Both the position numbers and the translations under genes were made by a program. Below are positions 1-9,957 of a DNA stretch of 64,000 nt, one piece after another (positions within the stretch are counted from its first letter, which is position 1; the number at the start of each line of letters is the position of its first letter). Source of the stretch: Euonymus europaeus (Eukaryota; Streptophyta; Magnoliopsida; Celastrales; Celastraceae). The stretch covers positions 15,333,555-15,397,554 of the forward strand of contig OY756963.1 in the NCBI GenBank assembly GCA_963580455.1, written 5' to 3'. A model generated the notes under the pieces. That model saw nothing but the letters and a program-made list of their open reading frames with translations, ran no database searches and had not been told where the DNA came from.

Positions 1-1184
1 TGCTAAAATACTCGCAAGTGCATAAGTGTACTACTGGAGCATAAAAGGTGTAAGTATGAGGTCGATCCCACAGAGACGAGTTCAGTCGAAAGATGTACTA
101 AACTATTAAAATAAATGATTATTCTTGATTTGTAAGGAATCAAGCAAACAACAATCAATCAAGGATGATAAAAAGCCTAAGGCACAACCTTACCAAACAA
201 TCGTATTACGAGCTATAAGGGTCAAGCATTCAATATCAATTCCAATTTTAGGATTGATTCCTCACTCAATTATGTTGATCCATTGATCACAACACGTATT
301 ATTAGTACCAAATTAATCATGTTCGATGGCAGTCTTTAACTTAGCAAAAATAACCCATTACGACTAGAAGAACTATAGAAACAAATTAACCCCCTAAACT
401 CGAATCAGAGCAATCAACAATTAATTTTCTTAATTCTGATTCCACCAAAAGACATACATATGGATCGTTTACCTGATTTGGCTAGATGAATATAATAAGA
501 AACACAATTGGTGATCCAGAAATTATGTGGAAATCATATTTTGAAGCATGACAATTAAGAACAAGAATTGAGAATCGAATTGAACACTTGTAATAAAAAT
601 CAACTCATGATATTCATACTTAGCAAGGTCAAACCCTAGATACGAGTTTAGTTACAACCCATAAAAATAAATATAAAAGCAAGGGAAGAAAAAACCATGA
701 ATTGATACACAAAAGTCGAGGAAGGAGGAAGAAGAGCTAGTTCACGAACAAGAGCTACTCCAACCTATGCAAAGTTTGTAACCTTTTTTCCCATATTTTT
801 CTAGCCTATTTATACCTAATACAAGTTCCTAGGAGTCTCCAATTAGGTTTACACATTTTGGGCCCCAAAAATCTCATAAAACTAGGCTTCTTAAAAAACT
901 GAAAAATCTATTAGGTCCAAGCGCCCTTACAGTGCTGGATCGCTGGTAGATCACTCTAATCTGCCAAATTATGCCTCTAAAGTGTTGGAGTGCCAGAAGG
1001 GCGCTATTAGAGCATTCTTTGTTGTCTATTGTCCAAATATGCTCCAATTTAGCTACAACTTAGCACCAACCCTCCTATATATAAAACATATAAAATCTCA
1101 AAGTATCAACTCAATCTTGATTCAAAATAATGCACTTGTGTATCAAAATATGCATGTAAATGTGGTAAAAAAATACACACATCA
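1..1184 (-). repeat. 3' LTR of an Athila-like Ty3/gypsy element
   Basis: Seen: on the minus strand this segment starts with TGATGTGTGTATTTT (upper end) and runs to the window edge. It is closely similar over its lower half to 5690-6258 and, less closely, over its length to 46131-47390. The U5 end contains the motif CTGTGGGATCGAC (positions 61-80, minus), shared with the other copies. A PPT-like purine run adjoins the upper end, which makes this the 3' LTR. The last few bases (start of the window) differ from the expected terminal TCA, so the true end may be diverged or just outside. The R/U5 part carries GC-rich words built on GCGCTGGAGCGC. Confidence 0.85.
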
Positions 1185-1194
1185 AATACCCCCA
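1185..1194 (-). other. Polypurine tract of the Athila-like element
   Basis: Minus-strand TGGGGGTATT abuts the TGATGTG start of the LTR. A purine-rich run directly 5' of the 3' LTR is the normal plus-strand primer of LTR retrotransposons. Confidence 0.7.
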
Positions 1195-3174
1195 CGCTTA
1201 TTCGTTTCTTATCTCTAAGGAAGTTAACTAAACTACCCAACATAGTCAAGTTCCATGCCTCCATTAGTCTTAGAAATTTAACCCACAGAATTGCAACTAT
1301 AGAAAATAAACAAAAATTCCAGAAGAGAAGCATAAACAAAAACAGAATCAGCTTACCGCCGCATCCATCTCAAGTACATACTAGTCACTCATCACATAAC
1401 TCTTAGCTTCAACTTCAAATCTCACCGGAATGTCACTCATTAATAAATCACACTTGAAGTTGGCTATAATATATCTCTCTCGTGTATGTGGGTGGAAAAA
1501 GATGAATGGAAGAATATGGAAACCCACATATAAACAATAATGAAAGATGGCTAAGAGAAATATCATAATATCAGTCTCATTAATGTAAACACTTACCAAG
1601 AATCGTGAACTATACCTTGAATCGCTCTCAAATTCAAACCAAGCTATTCCAAGATCAAGTAGGGCTTTTAGGCTTATAACATAAAGGTAAGAGGATAGGA
1701 ATATTAGCAACGGGGTTCTTGAAACACATATGAGCTAAAAGAGAACCATGAAATAAATTCACATAATGCATTGTCTCAACTCATCATACCATGTCTTTCA
1801 CCATAGTCCGCTTCCCTTATTTGAGTGAATTGCGCTTCTTCTTTTTCTTTTCCTTTTTGTCATTCAGCATTTTTTTTCCTTTCAAAACTTCCCATTTTTT
1901 TGTCTTTCAACCATCCACCATACCTCCACACTTGGTGTCTTTGTCATTCCAAAATACCAAAGTTTGACATGAGTAGCAATAAGCACATATGTCCAATCTA
2001 AACCACTGTCTTTCAAACCTATGGTTCTCTTAAGCGCACAAATTATGCTAATTTCCAATAAATCAAGAAATATAGACATTAAGCACAAGTAGTTAATTGG
2101 GTATGTTAAGACAAGTCTTTGTTTAGGCTCAAAAGGGGATTTAGTGGTAAACATATAAAAGGGAAGGCTAGAAAGGCTCAAATGAAGCAAAAGACGGCCT
2201 ACTTTCATCTTTTAGACTTGAACAAGTTATCATAAGAAGAATCCATCAAAACATCAATTCACAATAACATACTCTTGGTTCGTGATTGAAATAAGAATAA
2301 GATGAGAAAGAAGCATGGAAGCACAAAAGAACATATGAAGTAAGAAACAAATCTTTCGAAAAAATGATAGACTCAAATCTCACAGGGTTAAGTCTCCACA
2401 AGTATGTATGTGATGAGATATAGCATGAAATTTTGGATTTCATATGTCAAGTAATGATTCATGTAAAGTCTAGCTTCCTACTCACAGAATTAAGAATCAT
2501 ATCCATAGGAGTGATAAAGTAGAACAAAATTAATTTCATTATGGTATAGGAACATGAAACCAAACACATAAATTTAAATCTGATTACTTTATTAAAAATT
2601 CACTTTCGTAGAAATACACGATAGTACTTAGCACGTACTACAAGCCTTTAAACCCCTAAGTGCTCCTAGTAGGACGAGTTATACTCTCATGAGGGTTTAC
2701 TAGAACGTTACCCACAAACATTCAAAAAGTTTTTTTAATTAAATCCTCCCCCCCCCCCAACTTGAAATATGTAATGTCCTCAGTGCATAGATAAAGTGAG
2801 AAATATCATAAAGTTTTGGAGTTAGAGTGACGCAACCTGACAATGAAGCCACTCAGAAATTTAATTCTCGCGTAACTTTTCAACACTGCACAATCCTTGG
2901 AAAATCTTCAATATCTCTATCGTATGAACTCTGATTGACAAACCGTAAAATTCTACAGAAAGTAGACATGTGTAGCTTTCCATGCATATATAGCTCTCAG
3001 TCTAGTTCGTTCTGAGCTATTCCCAGAAAATTTTATTTCAAAGGTTTTCAAACAACATTGTCTTCCAACACTTGTAATAAGATTTCTTGCATGAAAAGGA
3101 AGGAGATTATTCAACGGAAACAAAAATTGAAATCAATAAAGATAAATAACAATAGAATGAAACGAAGTTACCTA

Positions 3175-3192
3175 GGTGGGTTGCCTCCCACC
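3175..3192 (-). other. Short perfect hairpin downstream of the protease
   Basis: GGTGGG, loop TTGCCT, CCCACC. It lies about 100 bases past the protease remnant on the minus strand, next to the word AAGCGCTTGG. From memory this hairpin recurs in plant Athila-type elements close to a reading-frame end; that recall was not checked here. Confidence 0.55.
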
Positions 3193-3292
3193 AAGCGCTT
3201 TAATTATAGCATAGGCAAGACTTAGCTCTTCCAGTAGCTAAATTAGTGAACTTGGAACCCATTTTTCGTGTATTGTGTTGAAGCGTCAAATT

Positions 3293-3544
3293 TCATGTAA
3301 TCATACCCACATCAATACCCAAAGCATGTTTTACCTCACTCACATTTTCAGGGGAAATTGAATCTATAAGAAAATCAGAATACCCTTTTTCCCTTTTCCC
3401 AAACACAACTCTTTTCTCCATCAATTTCTCTTCTTGTGTTGCCTTAGGACTAAAGGTCACTGTTTCTACATTACTTTCCATTGATATAGTGCCTTCATCC
3501 ACATCAATTTTCATCCTTGCCGTCTTCATGAATGGTTGACCCAA
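3293..3544 (-). pseudogene. Retropepsin (aspartic protease) C-terminal remnant
   Basis: Seen: an 84-codon open stretch starting MGQPFMKTARMKIDVDEG. In Ty3/gypsy proteases this corresponds to the C-terminal half of the domain, where an ILGxPFL-like segment follows the flap. The catalytic D-T/S-G motif is not in this open stretch; the frame upstream (3545-3800) is broken by stops. Role in an intact element: cleavage of the Gag-Pol polyprotein inside the virus-like particle. Here it is a fragment of the decayed Athila-like element, downstream of gag and in the same orientation. Family assignment is good; function is certainly lost. Confidence 0.7.
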
Positions 3545-4147
3545 AATTAGCCAAGCCTATTCTCCATGACCTTGGCAATCCTACATATCAAGTACTAGAA
3601 AGTCAACTGAAAAAATTAGCCAATGTACCTTAATAAAAACATCTTCTAGCACTCCCTTTGGATATCGAATGGATCAATCAACCAATTGGATGACTACAAA
3701 GATCTTTTTAAGTGTACCTATATTCAAAGATTCAAAGATTGAAGGAGCCATTAAATTAACTGATTTACCCAATCCAATAAAGCATGTTCAAAATTTTATT
3801 GGCTATGCAACAAGGTATTCTGAAACTCCCTGAATCATTAGCTTTGGCAGCAATGACTTTGGCAATTTGGCACCACACTTTTCGGTTAATTTCACCACCA
3901 TAATTTCATCCAGTTTCTTCAATTCTAGAGACTCAAAAGATTTCACAGAATCATGTGATGTAATTGAAGCTTTGTTGGGTTCATCATGTAGCTCTTTACT
4001 GGTATGTGGAGTTTCGCTTTGTTATGATGGTGGCTTCCAATTCATCCTAAGTCGACTTAGGAATGGAATTTGAGGAGCGTAGGGATTCTCAGCATCATAT
4101 CGATCCACTGGATCCAAGTCTTCAATACTGGGCGGGTTTACAATACT

Positions 4148-5615
4148 TCAGCGCTGTAAAGGCGTTTGAATATGCCTCTTTTCTACGTCTAGGGCGCCCT
4201 TCTGGCGCTCGAGCGCTGGAAGGGCGGAAAAATCTGCCAACTCATATGTAACTTCAATTTTTACACTTTTTCCTGCATCGACGGTTTTGTTAGCAATATC
4301 CAAATCATTGTGAACAATTTTACCTCCCCGGAGATGAATAGTCATGGCTTGCTCGGTGTTTATCGGGTTAATGACAGTTTGGCTTGGGAACTTTCCATCC
4401 TCCCTCTTGCTTAATGCTTCAGCAATTTGGCCTACTTGTACCTCCAACTTTTGTTGACTAATGGTCAACTGGTGGACCATATCTTCCAATGAAGTAGAAG
4501 TTGATGCTTGTGTGGCATTGTTCAATACTTGAGGATTCTGGATGTTCTGAGTGTTCCTCTAAGAAAAATTTGGATCGGAGTGTTGTCCTGGATGTTAAAA
4601 GTTAGGATTATTATCATGCCTTGGATTTTGGTTGAAGGAGTTCATCATATAGGCTTGTTTTTGCACAAATTCTGGAAAATCCACTCCTTGTGGACACACA
4701 ATAGTTGCATGGCCGGGAACATGGGATATGGAACAAACATGTCTATTCATGCCCATTCATCGCTAGTAGCATATCCAATTTGTTTGAAAGAGCAGCAACA
4801 TGAGAATTTTGTGAAATGATATCAGAATTTGAAATCTTGAAAGCATTGTGTCTCTTACCTCTTACTTCAGTGTGTTGAGTTTCAATTGATAGATTGTCAA
4901 ACAATGTGTGACATTCTGTTGGAGTTTTATTTCTGATAGATCCTTCTGCGTAATTGTTGACTGCCGCCTTGCTAAAAACTGTCAGTGTTTTGTACTCATC
5001 AACACTAAAATAGGTAAAGAATGATGAGGACACTGAGTTAGAAGACTGTTGAACCTGTCTCATACCTCTAAAAATGATTCATCATGTTGTTGTTCAAAGT
5101 ACATGATCTTATCCCTCAAAGCATCAGTTTTCTACGAAGAGACAAATTTCTCCAAAAACTTATTTTGAATTTCGGTCCATGAGTTAAGATAACCTAACCT
5201 TAGACCGTTCAACCATGTTTTTGCTTTATCCTTCAATGTTTAAGGGAAGATCTTCATTTTAAGTGGTCCTCAGTAACTCTTGCAATCAAAGGTATGTTAG
5301 AAACCATATTAAAAAGTTCACGAATATGATTTAAAGGGTCTTCATAATTTAACCCATGAAAAGTTGGCATCATATTAAAATGAATGGAATTGAGTTCATA
5401 ATTCCTAGTAGTCATAGGAAGTGTGATACATGAAGGAGATTGTGGAATGGTGGGGATATCAAGATCACGTATTGTTTCAGCAGGAATGATTTCCGCCATT
5501 GCTATGATGCTTGGCAACTTTTGTTCATCGCTTTTGGTACCTTGCTTCCTGTGCCTTCGATGTCGTCAATGTAAGGTAGCAAATCCTCTTTCAAAGATCG
5601 TCTCCCTTACATACA
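4148..5615 (-). pseudogene. Athila-like gag, broken into several open pieces
   Basis: Seen: three open stretches on the minus strand (5254-5517, 4743-5063, 4148-4525) separated by stops and frameshifts. The first has HFNMMPTFHGLNYEDPLNHI followed, in the next codons, by a Retrotrans_gag-type core with LKDKAKTWLN and SWTEIQNKFLEKF. The third has the polar segment with QIAEALSKREDGKFPSQ. Known: this order is the capsid part of plant Ty3/gypsy Gag. The same N-terminal region is found again at 45783-46050. Odd: near its end the reading frame runs through a GC-rich stretch (4180-4225) that also occurs in the element's LTRs. No complete protein can be made. Confidence 0.75.
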
Positions 5616-5666
5616 ATCTGAAATCAAAATAAAGAAAGTTTAGCATAAATTTAGACCTAAACAGGT

Positions 5667-5681
5667 CCCCGGCAACGGCGC
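5667..5681 (-). other. Primer binding site, tRNA-Asp type
   Basis: Minus-strand GCGCCGTTGCCGGGG lies 8 bases inside the 5' LTR. It is complementary to the 3' end of plant tRNA-Asp, with one base lost compared with TGGCGCCGTTGCCGGGG. This supports the Athila assignment. Confidence 0.8.
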
Positions 5682-5689
5682 AAAAAACT

Positions 5690-6258
5690 TGATGTTAAAA
5701 TACTCTCAAGTGCACAAGTGTACTACTTTAGCAAAAAAGGTGTAAGTACGAGGTTGATCCCACAGAGACGAGTTCGGTCAAAAGATGTACTTAACTATTA
5801 AAATAAATGATTATTAAAGGAAAGAGAACTGGCTTGATTTGTAAGGAATCAAGCAAACAAGAATCAACGATGATAAAAAGCCTAGGGCACAATCTTACCA
5901 AACAATCCTATTACAAGCTATAAGGGTCAAGCATTCGATACCAATTCCAATTCTAGGGTTGATTCCTCACTCAATTATGTTGATCCATTGATCGTGGAAA
6001 CAACACGTATTATTAGTACCGAATTAATCTTGTTTGATGGCAGTCTTTAACTTTAGCAAAAATAACCCATTACGACTAGAAGAACTTTAGCAAGCAATTA
6101 ATCCTTAAACTCGGATCAGAGCAGTCGATAATTAATCTTCTTAATTCCAATTCCACCAAAAGACATAAATACAGATCTTTTACGTGATTTGGCTAGATGA
6201 ATATAATAAGCAACACAGTTGGTGATCAAGTAATTATGCGAAAATCATATTATGAAGA
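5690..6258 (-). repeat. Truncated 5' LTR of the Athila-like element
   Basis: Starts TGATGTTAAAATACTC and matches 1-545 with scattered substitutions. The similarity stops abruptly near 6258 (after the word ATCATATTATGAAGAG), where unrelated sequence begins. The missing part is the U3 half of the LTR. The U5 motif CTGTGGGATC lies at 5754-5773 (minus). Confidence 0.8.
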
Positions 6259-6840
6259 GGTGCAGTATCCATGACACGTGATTGATCATAAGATGATCAG
6301 TAGATACAAAGACGATGAGATTATTGATATTCAAACAGATGATGAATCTTCTACTATTCATTATTCCATTTCATTAGGAACCACTGCTATGGTTGAAAGG
6401 ATGATCCAGATCGAGGCACGTTTGGACCACCTTTCTAAAAGTCTGGATTAGTTAACGACATATATTCTAGGCTATGATAGGACCATAGCTCATACACCTA
6501 ATCAATTGGCTAGTAACTTTGAAGTGTATATCATGCAATTTCCTACTTCACCTAAACCAACAACAGGATCGTTATCCTCTGAAAAATCATGAAGACCCAG
6601 AATTTCAATCAGGGAGTTTCTATTTTCCATCGTTTCAATAATTGTTGAGCATTGTGAACGTTGCAATGTTGTTGTTTGTCTTTTTGGGAAGTGAGCTGAT
6701 GTGTTAAAAAAAATGGTTCTGATGAGCAAATTTAGTTATTGTCCTGATTTGCTCCATAATTTTCATGTTGCTTATTATCTTTAATAGAGGCATTTGAAGA
6801 ATTATGATTGACTATATCCTTGACTGGTACGAAAGCAACC
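6259..6840 (+). pseudogene. Possible gag-like coding remnant, Tat-type
   Basis: On the plus strand 6311-6450 reads openly with an acidic start and a coiled-coil-like stretch (MVERMIQIEARLDHLSKSLD), then a stop. Charged amphipathic segments of this kind occur near the N-terminus of Tat-lineage polyproteins. There is no diagnostic motif, so the call rests on composition and on the Tat-derived sequence that follows. The remainder to 6840 shows nothing recognisable. Confidence 0.25.
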
Positions 6841-6869
6841 ATTGTGACTATTGTTTGAGAGGTTTAAAG

Positions 6870-7110
6870 GAAAAAAAATCTCATTGGAGTGAAACCCGAA
6901 AGGGTGCTCTAGAAAAAAATTAGGGATTAAAAAAAAGGAACCGCTAGAGTGAAAACATTAAATGGAGCTCTAGGCAAAAATTTCAAAAAAAAAATCCTGC
7001 TATACTAAAAACCCGAAAGGGCGCTCTAGGCAAAAATTAGGAAAACAAAAAAAGAAAGAAAGATTAAAGCGAAACCCTTACGAGCACTTTAATTCAGGTT
7101 GCAAGCTCAG
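6870..7110. repeat. Diverged tandem repeat, about 60-70 bp period
   Basis: At least four imperfect units, each with an A-rich part and a core like AACCCGAAAGGGCGCTCTAG followed by AAAAATTAGG. The copies differ by substitutions and by length of the A-run. Repeats of this form are typical of untranslated regions of plant Ty3/gypsy elements; I infer a retrotransposon origin. Confidence 0.6.
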
Positions 7111-7199
7111 GTTGTTGGAAGAACAATGGTTGGGACATTGGGTTCGTTGAATTAGTGAGTAGTATTTGAACTGGTTGTTACTTTGTTTAAAATCAATAT

Positions 7200-7620
7200 G
7201 GGTGGAGGTGGAGATGCAAAATCGACTTCATGGTGTTCAGATTTAATGACATTCAATTACACATGCACCAAAAATGAGGCAATTTTTGGTGTGATATCTA
7301 TGTTATCATGCATTTCACCTCAAAAAGATTTGGCCTGACAAAAAAAGTTTGTTGGCAGACATGAAAGGTCCAGGCTTAATGACAATCAATTGTTTGCGCA
7401 CCAAAACTGGGGCAGTTTTTGGTTAGACCCTTGCATTATCTTACTCTAGAAAGGTTTTAATTGTTTGACAAACGGAGAAGTTTGAGGGCATATATGGAAA
7501 GTTCATAGACTACCTTATACGAGTTGAACTTGATCGTTGTTAATTGGGTGTACACAAAAACTGGGGCAGTTTCAGTGTAGTCTTTGAATTATCGCATATT
7601 CTATTTTGAAAAAAATTGGT
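7200..7620. repeat. Three diverged units around a CACCAAAAACTGGGGCAG core
   Basis: Units centre on 7266 (CACCAAAAATGAGGCA), 7399 (CACCAAAACTGGGGCAG) and 7553 (CACAAAAACTGGGGCAG), spaced about 130-155 bases. Tat-lineage retrotransposons are known for tandem repeats in their untranslated regions, and the TGGGGCAG word is common near their 3' ends. Stretch 7621-8400 holds no gene that I can support. Confidence 0.5.
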
Positions 7621-8399
7621 TTTTCTTTTCTTTATTTGATCTCTCCATATTCTCGTGTTTATCTCAATCTAAATGAGTCCTTGATTACCACTCATCATTT
7701 TTTAAATATCATGAGGTTATTCATTTCTTCAGCTTTGCTACTTGTTCCATCCATTTCCACACCTTAAATCTCATTCCATATTCCAAAAAGTTTCTCATTG
7801 TTGGCATGCATAGCCGTACTATTGAATTTATCATGAGTGAAGTTTTGATAGGGAATGTTATGAGTGTATTAGGACATTTCTTTTGATAGGAAATTGCTGG
7901 ATGTTGGCACCCTAAGCTAGAAAAGATCTAATGGATAAATTTGTGGCCAAGGCAAGTATTATCAGGAGAGGGGCGATCCTAATCATAAAAATGTGAGCAT
8001 TAGAATAAACAAATGGCATTTTAGTGAACATGAACTATTGAATCCATAAGTGCCTATACACATAAATTTTGAAGAAGAAGGATAGCACAAAGGTTGGGTT
8101 TTTGAGTGAATGAAGTTCTTTACTATTCAATGAAAGCTTTCTGAGTAAGAGGGTCAATACCTACAAAGAACTAGATCGGTCTAGTGATCCACAATTGCAC
8201 TCATGCTGGTGAATGACAAGTTCACAAAAATGGGGCGAAAATGGGTCATTGCATGCATCATCGTTGCATATTGTATGTCCTTTGTGTATTGTTGCAAGTT
8301 TGTTTGAAAGGTACAATTTTGACGGTGTAATTTTCCTTGAATCAGGATTTCAATTACAGAGTCTATAATCATTCTCCATCATTTTCTAATTCATTTCCT

Positions 8400-9090
8400 T
8401 ACAGGAGGCTATAAACCCTGATAAATCCTTGCCCTGACAGGAGGCTATAAACCCCGATCAATTCTTTCAATTCATATACACGTCTTATCACTCGTACGCA
8501 TGCATTGGTCCAGGTAAAAAAAAAGGTAGAGCAAGATCCTGACTTACAACCTCTTCTTGACAATTTTGGGAACCCTCTTTAATGTTTTGTCTCCTCTAGT
8601 GAAATCTTGCGTTTTCTTCATTAAACGATGTTTCTCTACCATCTTCATCATGCGTGATCCCAACATTTAACCTCTTTTTGACAATTTTGTGACCCCTCTT
8701 TGATATTCTATCTCTTCTGGCCAAATTCTTCATTTTCATTACTAAGCAAAATTCTCCACCGTCTCCATTATCCGTGATCTCGACTTTCAACCTCTTCAAA
8801 GCGGGATTTTTCATCCAACATTCAACACATTTGTCAGCCAAGCTAGGAATGACTGTAGTAATCTCATGCACCTTTTTAAATTATCAACCCACTCCAAGTG
8901 AGATTTTTCATCATCTTTAAAATATTTTCAGCCAAGCCGGGAATGACTATTGTGATCTCGCGCATCATTTTGAATTATCAATACCCACTCCAAGTAGAGA
9001 TTTTTCATCATCTTTAAAACATTTTCAGTCAAGCCAGGAATGGCTGTAGTGATCCTGTGCACCTTTTTTATGAAAACCACTTCATGTGGA
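8400..9090. repeat. Diverged tandem repeats of about 110-120 bp
   Basis: Two series. First, ACAGGAGGCTATAAACCC occurs twice (8402 and 8440). Second, units with CACTCCAAGTGAGATTTTTC, CATCTTTAAAA and CAGCCAAGCCGGGAATG recur between 8760 and 9060, with three to four copies of decreasing identity. No gene is visible. The likely source is the 3' or 5' untranslated region of a Tat-type element. Confidence 0.55.
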
Positions 9091-9234
9091 TCTTTCATCT
9101 AAGCACCAATTTGCCACAATATTAATGGGTCGAGCCCACTCAATTGAAACGTGGACTTTCTAGCATACATAGAAGTTCAATAAAACAATTGGGACATACA
9201 AACTTGTTTTCAAAACAAATTTGAGCCAAATAAA

Positions 9235-9385
9235 ATAACAGTTTCAAGGCGACTGTTTTTCGGGAGTTGTTGTGTGCCTAACACCTTCCCCATGCTCAAT
9301 AGATCCCCTTACCTATTTCTTTCTAGTAGACTAGATTAAAGCCCAATTGCACCCTAAAAATTAATTGGTGGTGACTTCATTTTTC
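9235..9385 (+). other. Tat/Ogre-type leader segment
   Basis: Plus-strand words GCGACTGTTTTTCGGGAGTT, GTGCCTAACACCTTCCCC, CCCAATTGCACCCTAAAA and GGTGGTGACTTC appear in this order. I recognise this set from the non-coding region of Tat/Ogre elements that precedes gag. It sits only about 60 bases upstream of an integrase end, so gag-pol is absent between them. The assignment is from memory of the motif set. Confidence 0.5.
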
Positions 9386-9447
9386 AAGCCGGTTGCTTCA
9401 ATATGGAAGGTGATCTTATCATGAGGAACAAAAGACAAAGAACTGGA

Positions 9448-9590
9448 CAAGTGGTCTCCTAGCTGGGAGGAACCGTTTAAGGTACATAAAATTTTACAGG
9501 GAAACGCTTATTGGTTGTCAAACTTAGATGGTCAGCCACGTTGAAGGTTTATAAATGGCAAGTACCTAAAGCAATATGCCCTAAGTATTT
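9448..9590 (+). pseudogene. Integrase C-terminal end, Tat lineage
   Basis: Plus-strand reading gives KWSPSWEEPFKVHKILQGNA, then YWLSNLDGQPR, one stop codon, and RFINGKYLKQY. This is the very C-terminal tail of Tat/Ogre-type gypsy integrase, where a GPF/EPFKV segment precedes a NGKYLK(Q/R)Y end. In an intact element the protein inserts the cDNA into chromosomes. Only about 48 codons are left and an in-frame stop interrupts them. It lies directly upstream of the antisense PMD remnant, the arrangement expected of a Tat element with an antisense accessory ORF between integrase and 3' LTR. Confidence 0.7.
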
Positions 9591-9957
9591 GGGAATCTGT
9601 ATTTGCATAAATGACTATGTAAAGGTAGGATATTTAGCCACATGTAAGCGGGCCATCTGCGGCCACAAAAAATATGAATAATAAAATATATATGACTTTA
9701 GGCCAAAAAAAGTAAATCTTCATAAGATAGTTCAAAACATAAATCATTCAAAGGAAAAGGCCAACTAGTGGCCAATAAAGCAAATATTCATAAAGAAACC
9801 AGCATAAGGAATTGTTCAATAAGGAAAATCAATGTAGCATATGTTTGAGGGTAGACCAAGTATTCTTGTAGGCTTGCAGGCGAGATCAGACAAGTTGTAG
9901 ATCAGTAGACCAAGTTTGGGAATCAAACAACTGGTGTTTGATTGAAAATCCCAATGC

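Larger units (their letters stand above)
1..6258 (-). mobile_element. Athila-like LTR retrotransposon, internally deleted (gag-PR only)
   Basis: Seen: LTR (1-1184), PPT, internal region with gag and protease remnants, PBS (5667-5681) and a second LTR truncated at about 6258, all in minus orientation. Known: Athila elements use tRNA-Asp as primer and carry gag-pol plus a long 3' region. Odd: no reverse transcriptase, RNase H or integrase motif is visible between the protease (3293-3544) and the hairpin at 3175-3192; the internal region is only about 4.5 kb. The 1200-3170 part holds no recognisable protein; it has a ten-G run (minus strand, 2749-2758) of the kind often seen near PPTs. Inference: a non-autonomous deletion derivative, cut at its 5' LTR by a rearrangement at about 6258. 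Confidence 0.8.

Noticed and set aside
1106..2443. Minus-strand open frames in the 3' region of the first Athila-like element as env-like genes
   Set aside because: Each is under 110 codons, in different frames, without signal peptide or recognised domain; hydrophobic content follows from T-rich sequence.
2749..2758. Ten-C run as assembly artefact
   Set aside because: G-runs of this type (read on the minus strand) are common inside Athila-type elements near purine tracts, so a biological origin is as likely.
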